Assembly: GCA_964034945.1 (NCBI GenBank)
Contig: OZ035960.1
Location: forward strand, 69,584,994-69,648,993
Direction: 5' to 3'
Source of the DNA: Chrysopilus asiliformis
Taxonomy: Eukaryota; Arthropoda; Insecta; Diptera; Rhagionidae
DNA: 64,000 nt
Position numbers and translations under genes: made by a program. The notes beneath the pieces were generated by a model. It worked only from the letters and a program-made list of their open reading frames with translations, had not been told where the DNA came from and searched no databases. Within the stretch, counting starts at the first letter, position 1. The number at the start of each line of letters is the position of its first letter. Below, piece by piece: positions 46,400-60,500 of the stretch.

Positions 46400-49300
46400 G
46401 ATGGGAAATCGATTTCTGAGAGGGGGCGGGGCTTAACTCGGCCACGCCCCTTTTTCCAATTTTGATGGGAAATCGATTTCTGAGAGGGGGCGGGGCTTAA
46501 CTCGGCCACGCCCCTTTTTCCAATTTTGATGGGAAATCGATTTCTGAGAGGGGGCGGGGCTTAACTCGGCCACGCCCCTTTTTCCAATTTTGATGGGAAA
46601 TCGATTTCTGAGAGGGGGCGGGGCTTAACTCGGCCACGCCCCTTTTTCCAATTTTGATGGGAAATCGATTTCTGAGAGGGGGCGGGGCTTAACTCGGCCA
46701 CGCCCCTTTTTCCAATTTTGATGGGAAATCGATTTCTGAGAGGGGGCGGGGCTTAACTCGGCCACGCCCCTTTTTCCAATTTTGATGGGAAATCGATTTC
46801 TGAGAGGGGGCGGGGCTTAACTCGGCCACGCTCCTTTTTCCAATTTTGATGGGAAATCGATATCTGAGAGGGGGCGGGGCTTAACTCGGCCACGCCCCTT
46901 TTTCCAATTTTGATGGGAAATCGATATCTGAGAGGGGGCGGGGCTTAACTCGGTCACGCCCCTTTTTCCAATTTTGATGGGAAATCGATTTCTGAGAGGG
47001 GCGGGCTTAACTTTGTCACGCCCCTTTTTCCAATTTTGATAGGAAATCGATTTCTGAGAGGGGGCGGGGCTTAACTCGGCCACGCCCCTTTTTCCAATTT
47101 TGATGGGAAATCGATTTCTGAGAGGGGGCGGGGCTTAACTCGGCCACGCCCCTTTTTCCAATTTTGATGGGAAATCGATTTCTGAGAGGGGGCGGGGCTT
47201 AACTCGGCCACGCCCCTTTTTCCAATTTTGATGGGAAATCGATTTCTGAGAGGGGGCGGGGCTTAACTCGGCCACGCCCCTTTTTCCAATTTTGATGGGA
47301 AATCGATTTCTGAAAGGGGGCGGGCTTAACTCGGCCACGCCCCTTTTTCCAATTTTGATAGGAAATCGATTTCTGAGAGGGGGCGGGGCTTAACTCGGCC
47401 ACGCCCCTTTTTCCAATTTTGATGGGAAATCGATTTCTGAGAGGGGGCGGGGCTTAACTCGGCCACGCCCCTTTTTCCAATTTTGATGGGAAATCGATTT
47501 CTGAGAGGGTGGCGGGGCTTAACTCGGCCACGCCCCTTTTTCCAATTTTGATGGGAAATCGATTTCTGAGAGGGGGCGGGGCTTAACTCGGCCACGCCCC
47601 TTTTTCCAATTTTGATGGGAAATCGATTTCTGAGAGGGGGCGGGGCTTAACTCGGCCACGCCCCTTTTTCCAATTTTGATGGGAAATCGATTTCTGAGAG
47701 GGGGCGGGGCTTAACTCGGCCACGCCCCTTTTTCCAATTTTGATGGGAAATCGATTTCTGAGAGGGGGCGGGGCTTAACTCGGCCACGCCCCTTTTTCCA
47801 ATTTTGATGGGAAATCGATTTCTGAGAGGGGGCGGGGCTTAACTCGGCCACACCCCTTTTTCCAATTTTGATGGGAAATCGATATCTGAGAGGGGGCGGG
47901 GCTTAACTCGGTCACGCCCCTTTTTCCAATTTTGATGGGAAATCGATTTCTGAGAGGGGCGGGCTTAACTCGGCCACGCCCCTTTTTCCAATTTTGATAG
48001 GAAATGGATTTCTGAGAGGGGGCGGGGCTTAACTCGGCCACGCCCCTTTTTCCAATTTTGATGGGAAATCGATTTCTGAGAGGGGGCGGGGCTTAACTCG
48101 GCCACGCCCCTTTTTCCAATTTTGATGGGAAATCGATTTCTGAGAGGGGGCGGGGCTTAACTCGGCCACGCCCCTTTTTCCAATTTTGATGGGAAATCGA
48201 TTTCTGAGAGGGGCGGGGCTTAACTCGGCCACGCCCCTTTTTCCAATTTTGATGGGAAATCGATTTCTGAGAGGGGGCGGGGCTTAACTCGGCCACGCCC
48301 CTTTTTCCAATTTTGATGGGAAATCGATTTCTGAAAGGGGGCGGGCTTAACTCGGCCACGCCCCTTTTTCCAATTTTGATAGGAAATCGATTTCTGAGAG
48401 GGGGCGGGGCTTAACTCGGCCACGCCCCTTTTTCCAATTTTGATGGGAAATCGATTTCTGAGAGGAGGCGGGGCTTAACTCGGCCACGCCCCTTTTTCCA
48501 ATTTTGATGGGAAATCGATTTCTGAGAGGGTGGCGGGGCTTAACTCGGCCACGCCCCTTTTTCCAATTTTGATGGGAAATCGATTTCTGAGAGGGGGCGG
48601 GCTTAACTCGGCCACGCCCCTTTTTCCAATTTTGATGGGAAATCGATTTCTGAGAGGGGGCGGGGCTTAACTCGGCCACGCCCCTTTTTCCAATTTTGAT
48701 GGGAAATCGATATCTGAGAGGGGGCGGGGCTTAACTCGGCCACGCCCCTTTTTCCAATTTTGATGGGAAATCGATTTCTGAGAGGGTGGCGGGGCTTAAC
48801 TCGGCCACGCCCCTTTTTCCAATTTTGATGGGAAATCGATTTCTGAGAGGGGGCGGGGCTTAACTCGGCCACGCCCCTTTTTCCAATTTTGATGGGAAAT
48901 CGATTTCTGAGAGGGGGCGGGGCTTAACTCGGCCACGCCCCTTTTTCCAATTTTGATGGGAAATCGATTTCTGAGAGGGGGCGGGGCTTAACTCGGCCAC
49001 GCCCCTTTTTCCAATTTTGATGGGAAATCGATTTCTGAGAGGGGGCGGGGCTTAACTCGGCCACGCCCCTTTTTCCAATTTTGATGGGAAATCGATTTCT
49101 GAGAGGGGGCGGGGCTTAACTCGGCCACGCCCCTTTTTCCAATTTTGATGGGAAATCGATATCTGAGAGGGGGCGGGGCTTAAATCGGTCACGCCCCTTT
49201 TTCCAATTTTGATGGGAAATCGATTTCTGAGAGGGGGCGGGCTTAACTCGGCCACGCCCCTTTTTCCAATTTTGATAGGAAATCGATTTCTGAGAGGGGG

Positions 49301-51950
49301 CGGGGCTTAACTCGGCCACGCCCCTTTTTCCAATTTTGATGGGAAATCGATTTCTGAGAGGGGGCGGGGCTTAACTCGGCCACGCCCCTTTTTCCAATTT
49401 TGATGGGAAATCGATTTCTGAGAGGGGGCGGGGCTTAACTCGGCCACGCCCCTTTTTCCAATTTTGATGGGAAATCGATTTCTGAGAGGGGGCGGGGCTT
49501 AACTCGGCCACGCCCCTTTTTCCAATTTTGATGGGAAATCGATATCTGAGAGGGGGCGGGGCTTAACTCGGTCACGCCCCTTTTTCCAATTTTGATGGGA
49601 AATCGATTTCTGAGAGGGGGCGGGCTTAACTCGGCCACGCCCCTTTTTCCAATTTTGATAGGAAATCGATTTCTGAGAGGGGGCGGGGCTTAACTCGGCC
49701 ACGCCCCTTTTTCCAATTTTGATGGGAAATCGATTTCTGAGAGGGGGCGGGGCTTAACTCGGCCACGCCCCTTTTTCCAATTTTGATGGGAAATCGATTT
49801 CTGAGAGGGGGCGGGGCTTAACTCGGCCACGCCCCTTTTTCCAATTTTGATGGGAAATCGATTTCTGAGAGGGGGCGGGCTTAACTCGGCCACGCCCCTT
49901 TTTCCAATTTTGATAGGAAATCGATTTCTGAGAGGGGGCGGGGCTTAACTCGGCCACGCCCCTTTTTCCAATTTTGATGGGAAATCGATTTCTGAGAGGG
50001 GGCGGGGCTTAACTCGGCCACGCCCCTTTTTCCAATTTTGATGGGAAATCGATTTCTGAGAGGGGGCGGGGCTTAACTCGGCCACGCCCCTTTTTCCAAT
50101 TTTGATGGGAAATCGATTTCTGAGAGGGGGCGGGGCTTAACTCGGCCACGCCCCTTTTTCCAATTTTGATGGGAAATCGATTTCTGAGAGGGGGCGGGGC
50201 TTAACTCGGCCACGCCCCTTTTTCCAATTTTGATGGGAAATCGATTTCTGAGAGGGGGCGGGGCTTAACTCGGCCACGCCCCTTTTTCCAATTTTGATGG
50301 GAAATCGATTTCTGAGAGGGGGCGGGGCTTAACTCGGCCACGCCCCTTTTTCCAATTTTGATGGGAAATCGATTTCTGAGAGGGGGCGGGGCTTAACTCG
50401 GCCACGCCCCTTTTTCCAATTTTGATGGGAAATCGATTTCTGAGAGGGCGCGGGGCTTAACTCGGCCACGCCCCTTTTTCCAATTTTGATGGGAAATCAA
50501 TTTCTGAGAGGGGGCGGGGCTTAACTCGGCCACGCCCCTTTTTCCAATTTTGATGGGAAATCGATTTCTGAGAGGGGGCGGGGCTTAACTCGGCCACGCC
50601 CCTTTTTCCAATTTTGATGGGAAATCGATATCTGAGAGGGGGCGGGGCTTAACTCGGCAACGCCCCTTTTTCCAATTTTGATGGGAAATCGATATCTGAG
50701 AGGGGGCGGGGCTTAACTCGGCCACGCCCCTTTTTCCAATTTTGATGGGAAATCGATTTCTGAGAGGGGGCGGGGCTTAACTCGGCCACGCCCCTTTTTC
50801 CAATTTTGATGGGAAATCGATTTCTGAGAGGGGGCGGGGCTTAACTCGGCCACGCCCCTTTTTCCAATTTTGATGGGAAATCGATATCTGAGAGGGGGCG
50901 GGGCTTAACTCGGTCACGCCCCTTTTTCCAATTTTGATGGGAAATCGATTTCTGAGAGGGGCGGGGCTTAACTCGGCCACGCCCCTTTTTCCAATTTTGA
51001 TGGGAAATCGATTTCTGAGAGGGGGCGGGGCTTAACTCGGTCACGCCCCTTTTTCCAATTTTGATGGGAAATCGATTTCTGAGAGGGGCGGGCTTAACTC
51101 GGCCACGCCCCTTTTTCCAATTTTGATGGGAAATCGATTTCTGAGAGGGGGCGGGGCTTAACTCGGCCACGCCCCTTTTTCCAATTTTGATGGGAAATCG
51201 ATTTCTGAGAGGGGGCGGGGCTTAACTCGGCCACGCCCCTTTTTCCAATTTTGATGGGAAATCGATTTCTGAGAGGGGGCGGGGCTTAACTCGGCCACGC
51301 CCCTTTTTCCAATTTTGATGGGAAATCGATTTCTGAGAGGGGGCGGGGCTTAACTCGGCCACGCCCCTTTTTCCAATTTTGATGGGAAATCGATATCTGA
51401 GAGGGGGCGGGGCTTAACTCGGTCACGCCCCTTTTTCCAATTTTGATGGGAAATCGATTTCTGAGAGGGGCGGGCTTAACTCGGCCACGCCCCTTTTTAC
51501 AATTTTGATAGGAAGTCGATTTCTGAGAGGGGGCGGGGCTTAACTCGGCCACGCCCCTTTTTCCAATTTTGATGGGAAATCGATTTCTGAGAGGGGGCGG
51601 GGCTTAACTCGGCCACGCCCCTTTTTCCAATTTTGATGGGAAATCGATTTCTGAGAGGGGGCGGGGCTTAACTCGGCCACGCCCCTTTTTCCAATTTTGA
51701 TGGGAAATCGATATCTGAGAGGGGGCCGGGCTTAACTCGGCCACGCCCCTTTTTCCAATTTTGATGGGAAATCGATATCTGAGAGGGGGCGGGGCTTAAC
51801 TCGGTCACGCCCCTTTTTCCAATTTTGATGGGAAATCGATTTCTGAGAAGGGCGGGCTTAACTCGGCCACGCCCCTTTTTTCAATTTTGATAGGAAATCG
51901 ATTTCTGAGAGGGGGCGGGGCTTAACTCGGCCACGCCCCTTTTTCCAATT
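46400..51950 (+). repeat. 5,553-bp higher-order repeat, copy A
   Basis: Every diagnostic variant I checked between about 46.8 and 51.9 kb recurs exactly 5,553 bp later: the CGCTCC unit at 46.83 kb, CTTTGTCACG near 47.01 kb, GGGTGGCGGGG near 47.51 and 48.53 kb, AAATCGGTCACG near 49.18 kb, GGGAAATCAATTTC at 50.49 kb, TTACAATTTTGATAGGAAG near 51.50 kb and GGGGGCCGGGC at 51.72 kb. It abuts copy B in tandem. The left edge lies between about 46.37 kb, where a GGGTGGCGGGG unit is not shared, and 46.83 kb. Confidence 0.85.
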
Positions 51951-54900
51951 TTGATGGGAAATCGATTTCTGAGAGGGGGCGGGGCTTAACTCGGCCACGC
52001 CCCTTTTTCCAATTTTGATGGGAAATCGATTTCTGAGAGGGGGCGGGGCTTAACTCGGCCACGCCCCTTTTTCCAATTTTGATGGGAAATCGATTTCTGA
52101 GAGGGGGCGGGGCTTAACTCGGCCACGCCCCTTTTTCCAATTTTGATGGGAAATCGATTTCTGAGAGGGGGCGGGGCTTAACTCGGCCACGCCCCTTTTT
52201 CCAATTTTGATGGGAAATCGATTTCTGAGAGGGGGCGGGGCTTAACTCGGCCACGCCCCTTTTTCCAATTTTGATGGGAAATCGATTTCTGAGAGGGGGC
52301 GGGGCTTAACTCGGCCACGCCCCTTTTTCCAATTTTGATGGGAAATCGATTTCTGAGAGGGGGCGGGGCTTAACTCGGCCACGCTCCTTTTTCCAATTTT
52401 GATGGGAAATCGATATCTGAGAGGGGGCGGGGCTTAACTCGGCCACGCCCCTTTTTCCAATTTTGATGGGAAATCGATATCTGAGAGGGGGCGGGGCTTA
52501 ACTCGGTCACGCCCCTTTTTCCAATTTTGATGGGAAATCGATTTCTGAGAGGGGCGGGCTTAACTTTGTCACGCCCCTTTTTCCAATTTTGATAGGAAAT
52601 CGATTTCTGAGAGGGGGCGGGGCTTAACTCGGCCACGCCCCTTTTTCCAATTTTGATGGGAAATCGATTTCTGAGAGGGGGCGGGGCTTAACTCGGCCAC
52701 GCCCCTTTTTCCAATTTTGATGGGAAATCGATTTCTGAGAGGGGGCGGGGCTTAACTCGGCCACGCCCCTTTTTCCAATTTTGATGGGAAATCGATTTCT
52801 GAGAGGGGGCGGGGCTTAACTCGGCCACGCCCCTTTTTCCAATTTTGATGGGAAATCGATTTCTGAAAGGGGGCGGGCTTAACTCGGCCACGCCCCTTTT
52901 TCCAATTTTGATAGGAAATCGATTTCTGAGAGGGGGCGGGGCTTAACTCGGCCACGCCCCTTTTTCCAATTTTGATGGGAAATCGATTTCTGAGAGGGGG
53001 CGGGGCTTAACTCGGCCACGCCCCTTTTTCCAATTTTGATGGGAAATCGATTTCTGAGAGGGTGGCGGGGCTTAACTCGGCCACGCCCCTTTTTCCAATT
53101 TTGATGGGAAATCGATTTCTGAGAGGGGGCGGGGCTTAACTCGGCCACGCCCCTTTTTCCAATTTTGATGGGAAATCGATTTCTGAGAGGGGGCGGGGCT
53201 TAACTCGGCCACGCCCCTTTTTCCAATTTTGATGGGAAATCGATTTCTGAGAGGGGGCGGGGCTTAACTCGGCCACGCCCCTTTTTCCAATTTTGATGGG
53301 AAATCGATTTCTGAGAGGGGGCGGGGCTTAACTCGGCCACGCCCCTTTTTCCAATTTTGATGGGAAATCGATTTCTGAGAGGGGGCGGGGCTTAACTCGG
53401 CCACACCCCTTTTTCCAATTTTGATGGGAAATCGATATCTGAGAGGGGGCGGGGCTTAACTCGGTCACGCCCCTTTTTCCAATTTTGATGGGAAATCGAT
53501 TTCTGAGAGGGGCGGGCTTAACTCGGCCACGCCCCTTTTTCCAATTTTGATAGGAAATGGATTTCTGAGAGGGGGCGGGGCTTAACTCGGCCACGCCCCT
53601 TTTTCCAATTTTGATGGGAAATCGATTTCTGAGAGGGGGCGGGGCTTAACTCGGCCACGCCCCTTTTTCCAATTTTGATGGGAAATCGATTTCTGAGAGG
53701 GGGCGGGGCTTAACTCGGCCACGCCCCTTTTTCCAATTTTGATGGGAAATCGATTTCTGAGAGGGGCGGGGCTTAACTCGGCCACGCCCCTTTTTCCAAT
53801 TTTGATGGGAAATCGATTTCTGAGAGGGGGCGGGGCTTAACTCGGCCACGCCCCTTTTTCCAATTTTGATGGGAAATCGATTTCTGAAAGGGGGCGGGCT
53901 TAACTCGGCCACGCCCCTTTTTCCAATTTTGATAGGAAATCGATTTCTGAGAGGGGGCGGGGCTTAACTCGGCCACGCCCCTTTTTCCAATTTTGATGGG
54001 AAATCGATTTCTGAGAGGAGGCGGGGCTTAACTCGGCCACGCCCCTTTTTCCAATTTTGATGGGAAATCGATTTCTGAGAGGGTGGCGGGGCTTAACTCG
54101 GCCACGCCCCTTTTTCCAATTTTGATGGGAAATCGATTTCTGAGAGGGGGCGGGCTTAACTCGGCCACGCCCCTTTTTCCAATTTTGATGGGAAATCGAT
54201 TTCTGAGAGGGGGCGGGGCTTAACTCGGCCACGCCCCTTTTTCCAATTTTGATGGGAAATCGATATCTGAGAGGGGGCGGGGCTTAACTCGGCCACGCCC
54301 CTTTTTCCAATTTTGATGGGAAATCGATTTCTGAGAGGGTGGCGGGGCTTAACTCGGCCACGCCCCTTTTTCCAATTTTGATGGGAAATCGATTTCTGAG
54401 AGGGGGCGGGGCTTAACTCGGCCACGCCCCTTTTTCCAATTTTGATGGGAAATCGATTTCTGAGAGGGGGCGGGGCTTAACTCGGCCACGCCCCTTTTTC
54501 CAATTTTGATGGGAAATCGATTTCTGAGAGGGGGCGGGGCTTAACTCGGCCACGCCCCTTTTTCCAATTTTGATGGGAAATCGATTTCTGAGAGGGGGCG
54601 GGGCTTAACTCGGCCACGCCCCTTTTTCCAATTTTGATGGGAAATCGATTTCTGAGAGGGGGCGGGGCTTAACTCGGCCACGCCCCTTTTTCCAATTTTG
54701 ATGGGAAATCGATATCTGAGAGGGGGCGGGGCTTAAATCGGTCACGCCCCTTTTTCCAATTTTGATGGGAAATCGATTTCTGAGAGGGGGCGGGCTTAAC
54801 TCGGCCACGCCCCTTTTTCCAATTTTGATAGGAAATCGATTTCTGAGAGGGGGCGGGGCTTAACTCGGCCACGCCCCTTTTTCCAATTTTGATGGGAAAT

Positions 54901-57500
54901 CGATTTCTGAGAGGGGGCGGGGCTTAACTCGGCCACGCCCCTTTTTCCAATTTTGATGGGAAATCGATTTCTGAGAGGGGGCGGGGCTTAACTCGGCCAC
55001 GCCCCTTTTTCCAATTTTGATGGGAAATCGATTTCTGAGAGGGGGCGGGGCTTAACTCGGCCACGCCCCTTTTTCCAATTTTGATGGGAAATCGATATCT
55101 GAGAGGGGGCGGGGCTTAACTCGGTCACGCCCCTTTTTCCAATTTTGATGGGAAATCGATTTCTGAGAGGGGGCGGGCTTAACTCGGCCACGCCCCTTTT
55201 TCCAATTTTGATAGGAAATCGATTTCTGAGAGGGGGCGGGGCTTAACTCGGCCACGCCCCTTTTTCCAATTTTGATGGGAAATCGATTTCTGAGAGGGGG
55301 CGGGGCTTAACTCGGCCACGCCCCTTTTTCCAATTTTGATGGGAAATCGATTTCTGAGAGGGGGCGGGGCTTAACTCGGCCACGCCCCTTTTTCCAATTT
55401 TGATGGGAAATCGATTTCTGAGAGGGGGCGGGCTTAACTCGGCCACGCCCCTTTTTCCAATTTTGATAGGAAATCGATTTCTGAGAGGGGGCGGGGCTTA
55501 ACTCGGCCACGCCCCTTTTTCCAATTTTGATGGGAAATCGATTTCTGAGAGGGGGCGGGGCTTAACTCGGCCACGCCCCTTTTTCCAATTTTGATGGGAA
55601 ATCGATTTCTGAGAGGGGGCGGGGCTTAACTCGGCCACGCCCCTTTTTCCAATTTTGATGGGAAATCGATTTCTGAGAGGGGGCGGGGCTTAACTCGGCC
55701 ACGCCCCTTTTTCCAATTTTGATGGGAAATCGATTTCTGAGAGGGGGCGGGGCTTAACTCGGCCACGCCCCTTTTTCCAATTTTGATGGGAAATCGATTT
55801 CTGAGAGGGGGCGGGGCTTAACTCGGCCACGCCCCTTTTTCCAATTTTGATGGGAAATCGATTTCTGAGAGGGGGCGGGGCTTAACTCGGCCACGCCCCT
55901 TTTTCCAATTTTGATGGGAAATCGATTTCTGAGAGGGGGCGGGGCTTAACTCGGCCACGCCCCTTTTTCCAATTTTGATGGGAAATCGATTTCTGAGAGG
56001 GCGCGGGGCTTAACTCGGCCACGCCCCTTTTTCCAATTTTGATGGGAAATCAATTTCTGAGAGGGGGCGGGGCTTAACTCGGCCACGCCCCTTTTTCCAA
56101 TTTTGATGGGAAATCGATTTCTGAGAGGGGGCGGGGCTTAACTCGGCCACGCCCCTTTTTCCAATTTTGATGGGAAATCGATATCTGAGAGGGGGCGGGG
56201 CTTAACTCGGCAACGCCCCTTTTTCCAATTTTGATGGGAAATCGATATCTGAGAGGGGGCGGGGCTTAACTCGGCCACGCCCCTTTTTCCAATTTTGATG
56301 GGAAATCGATTTCTGAGAGGGGGCGGGGCTTAACTCGGCCACGCCCCTTTTTCCAATTTTGATGGGAAATCGATTTCTGAGAGGGGGCGGGGCTTAACTC
56401 GGCCACGCCCCTTTTTCCAATTTTGATGGGAAATCGATATCTGAGAGGGGGCGGGGCTTAACTCGGTCACGCCCCTTTTTCCAATTTTGATGGGAAATCG
56501 ATTTCTGAGAGGGGCGGGGCTTAACTCGGCCACGCCCCTTTTTCCAATTTTGATGGGAAATCGATTTCTGAGAGGGGGCGGGGCTTAACTCGGTCACGCC
56601 CCTTTTTCCAATTTTGATGGGAAATCGATTTCTGAGAGGGGCGGGCTTAACTCGGCCACGCCCCTTTTTCCAATTTTGATGGGAAATCGATTTCTGAGAG
56701 GGGGCGGGGCTTAACTCGGCCACGCCCCTTTTTCCAATTTTGATGGGAAATCGATTTCTGAGAGGGGGCGGGGCTTAACTCGGCCACGCCCCTTTTTCCA
56801 ATTTTGATGGGAAATCGATTTCTGAGAGGGGGCGGGGCTTAACTCGGCCACGCCCCTTTTTCCAATTTTGATGGGAAATCGATTTCTGAGAGGGGGCGGG
56901 GCTTAACTCGGCCACGCCCCTTTTTCCAATTTTGATGGGAAATCGATATCTGAGAGGGGGCGGGGCTTAACTCGGTCACGCCCCTTTTTCCAATTTTGAT
57001 GGGAAATCGATTTCTGAGAGGGGCGGGCTTAACTCGGCCACGCCCCTTTTTACAATTTTGATAGGAAGTCGATTTCTGAGAGGGGGCGGGGCTTAACTCG
57101 GCCACGCCCCTTTTTCCAATTTTGATGGGAAATCGATTTCTGAGAGGGGGCGGGGCTTAACTCGGCCACGCCCCTTTTTCCAATTTTGATGGGAAATCGA
57201 TTTCTGAGAGGGGGCGGGGCTTAACTCGGCCACGCCCCTTTTTCCAATTTTGATGGGAAATCGATATCTGAGAGGGGGCCGGGCTTAACTCGGCCACGCC
57301 CCTTTTTCCAATTTTGATGGGAAATCGATATCTGAGAGGGGGCGGGGCTTAACTCGGTCACGCCCCTTTTTCCAATTTTGATGGGAAATCGATTTCTGAG
57401 AAGGGCGGGCTTAACTCGGCCACGCCCCTTTTTTCAATTTTGATAGGAAATCGATTTCTGAGAGGGGGCGGGGCTTAACTCGGCCACGCCCCTTTTTCCA
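51951..57500 (+). repeat. 5,553-bp higher-order repeat, copy B
   Basis: Tandem copy of 46.4-51.95 kb with the same variants in the same order at a constant offset; I found no difference at the markers compared. Agreement ends near 57.5 kb, just after the GAGAAGGGCGGGC unit and the CCTTTTTTCAATTTTGATAGG unit. Such low divergence implies a young duplication, or an assembly duplication. Confidence 0.85.
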
Positions 57501-60500
57501 ATTTTGATGGGAAATCGATTTCTGAGAGGGGGCGGGGCTTAACTCGGCCACGCCCCTTTTTCCAATTTTGATGGGAAATCGATTTCTGAGAGGGGGCGGG
57601 GCTTAACTCGGCCACGCCCCTTTTTCCAATTTTGATGGGAAATCGATTCTGAGAGGGGGCGGGGCTTAACTCGGCCACGTCCCTTTTTCCAATTTTGATG
57701 GGAAATCGATTTCTGAGAGGGGGCGGGGCTTAACTCGGCCACGCCCCTTTTTCCAATTTTGATGGGAAATCGATTTCTGAAAGGGGGCGGGCTTAACTCG
57801 GCCACGCCCCTTTTTCCAATTTTGATAGGAAATCGATTTCTGAGAGGGGGCGGGGCTTAACTCGGCCACGCCCCTTTTTCCAATTTTGATGGGAAATCGA
57901 TTTCTGAGAGGGGGCGGGGCTTAACTCGGCCACGCCCCTTTTTCCAATTTTGATGGGAAATCGATTTCTGAGAGGGGGCGGGGCTTAACTCGGCCACGCC
58001 CCTTTTTCCAATTTTGATGGGAAATCGATTTCTGAGAGGGGGCGGGGCTTAACTCGGCCACGCCCCTTTTTCCAATTTTGATGGGAAATCGATTTCTGAG
58101 AGGGGGCGGGGCTTAACTCGGCCACGCCCCTTTTTCCAATTTTGATGGGAAATCGATTTCTGAGAGGGGGCGGGCTTAACTCGGCCACGCCCCTTTTTCC
58201 AATTTTGATGGGAAATCGATTTCTGAGAGGGGGCGGGGCTTAACTCGGCCACGCCCCTTTTTCCAATTTTGATGGGAAATCGATATCTGAGAGGGGGCGG
58301 GGCTTAACTCGGCCACGCCCCTATTTCCAATTTTGATGGGAAATCGATATCTGAGAGGGGGCGGGGCTTAACTCGGTCACGCCCCTTTTTCCAATTTTGA
58401 TGGGAAATCGATTTCTGAGAGGGGCGGGCTTAACTCGGCCACGCCCCTTTTTCCAATTTTGATAGGAAATCGATTTCTGAGGGGGCGGGGCTTAACTCGG
58501 CCACGCCCCTTTTTCCAATTTTGATGGGAAATCGATTTCTGAGAGGGGGCGGGGCTTAACTCGGCCACGCCCCTTTTTCCAATTTTGATGGGAAATCGAT
58601 TTCTGAGAGGGGGCGGGGCTTAACTCGGCCACGCCCCTTTTTCCAATTTTGATGGGAAATCGATTTCTGAGAGGGGGCGGGGCTTAACTCGGCCACGCCC
58701 CTTTTTCCAATTTTGATGGGAAATCGATTTCTGAAAGGGGGCGGGCTTAACTCGGTTGATAGGAAATCGTTTTCTGAGAGGGGGCGGGGCTTAACTCGGC
58801 CACGCCCCTTTTTCCAATTTTGATGGGAAATCGATTTCTGAGAGGGGGCGGGGCTTAACTCGGCCACGCCCCTTTTTCCAATTTTGATGGGAAATCGATT
58901 TCTGAGAGGGTGGCGGGGCTTAACTCGGCCACGCCCCTTTTTCCAATTTTGATGGGAAATCGATTTCTGAGAGGGGGCGGGGCTTAACTCGGCCACGCCC
59001 CTTTTTCCAATTTTGATGGGAAATCGATATCTGAGAGGGGGCGGGGCTTAACTCGGCCACGCCCCTTTTTCCAATTTTGATGGGAAATCGATATCTGAGA
59101 GGGGGCGGGGCTTAACTCGGTCACGCCCCTTTTTCCAATTTTGATGGGAAATCGATTTCTGAAAGGGGGCGGGCTTAACTCGGCCACGCCCCTTTTTCCA
59201 ATTTTGATGGGAAATCGATTTCTGAGAGGGGGCGGGGCTTAACTCGGCCACGCCCCTTTTTCCAATTTTGATGGGAAATCGATTTCTGAAAGGGGGCGGG
59301 CTTAACTCGGTTGATAGGAAATCGTTTTCTGAGAGGGGGCGGGGCTTAACTCGGCCACGCCCCTTTTTCCAATTTTGATGGGAAATCGATTTCTGAGAGG
59401 GGGCGGGGCTTAACTCGGCCACGCCCCTTTTTCCAATTTTGATGGGAAATCGATTTCTGAGAGGGGGCGGGGCTTAACTCGGCCACGCCCCTTTTTCCAA
59501 TTTTGATGGGAAATCGATTTCTGAGAGGGGGCGGGGCTTAACTCAGCCACGCCCCTTTTTCCAATTTTGATGGGAAATCGATTTCTGAGAGGGGGCGGGC
59601 TTAACTCGGCCACGCCCCTTTTTCCAATTTTGATGGGAAATCGATTTCTGAGAGGGGGCGGGGCTTAACTCGGCCACGCCCCTTTTTCCAATTTTGATGG
59701 GAAATCGATATCTGAGAGGGGGCGGGGCTTAACTCGGCCACGCCCCTATTTCCAATTTTGATGGGAAATCGATATCTGAGAGGGGGCGGGGCTTAACTCG
59801 GTCACGCCCCTTTTTCCAATTTTGATGGGAAATCGATTTCTGAGAGGGGCGGGCTTAACTCGGCCACGCCCCTTTTTCCAATTTTGATAGGAAATCGATT
59901 TCTGAGAGGGGGCGGGGCTTAACTCGGCCACGCCCCTTTTTCCAATTTTGATGGGAAATCGATTTCTGAGAGGGGGCGGGGCTTAACTCGGCCACGCCCC
60001 TTTTTCCAATTTTGATGGGAAATCGATTTCTGAGAGGGGGCGGGGCTTAACTCGGCCACGCCCCTTTTTCCAATTTTGATGGGAAATCGATTTCTGAGAG
60101 GGGGCGGGGCTTAACTCGGCCACGCCCCTTTTTCCAATTTTGATGGGAAATCGATTTCTGAGAGGGGGCGGGGCTTAACTCGGCCACGCCCCTTTTTCCA
60201 ATTTTGATGGGAAATCGATTTCTGAAAGGGGGCGGGCTTAACTCGGTTGATAGGAAATCGTTTTCTGAGAGGGGGCGGGGCTTAACTCGGCCACGCCCCT
60301 TTTTCCAATTTTGATGGGAAATCGATTTCTGAGAGGGGGCGGGGCTTAACTCGGCCACGCCCCTTTTTCCAATTTTGATGGGAAATCGATTTCTGAGAGG
60401 GTGGCGGGGCTTAACTCGGCCACGCCCCTTTTTCCAATTTTGATGGGAAATCGATTTCTGAGAGGGGGCGGGGCTTAACTCGGCCACGCCCCTTTTTCCA

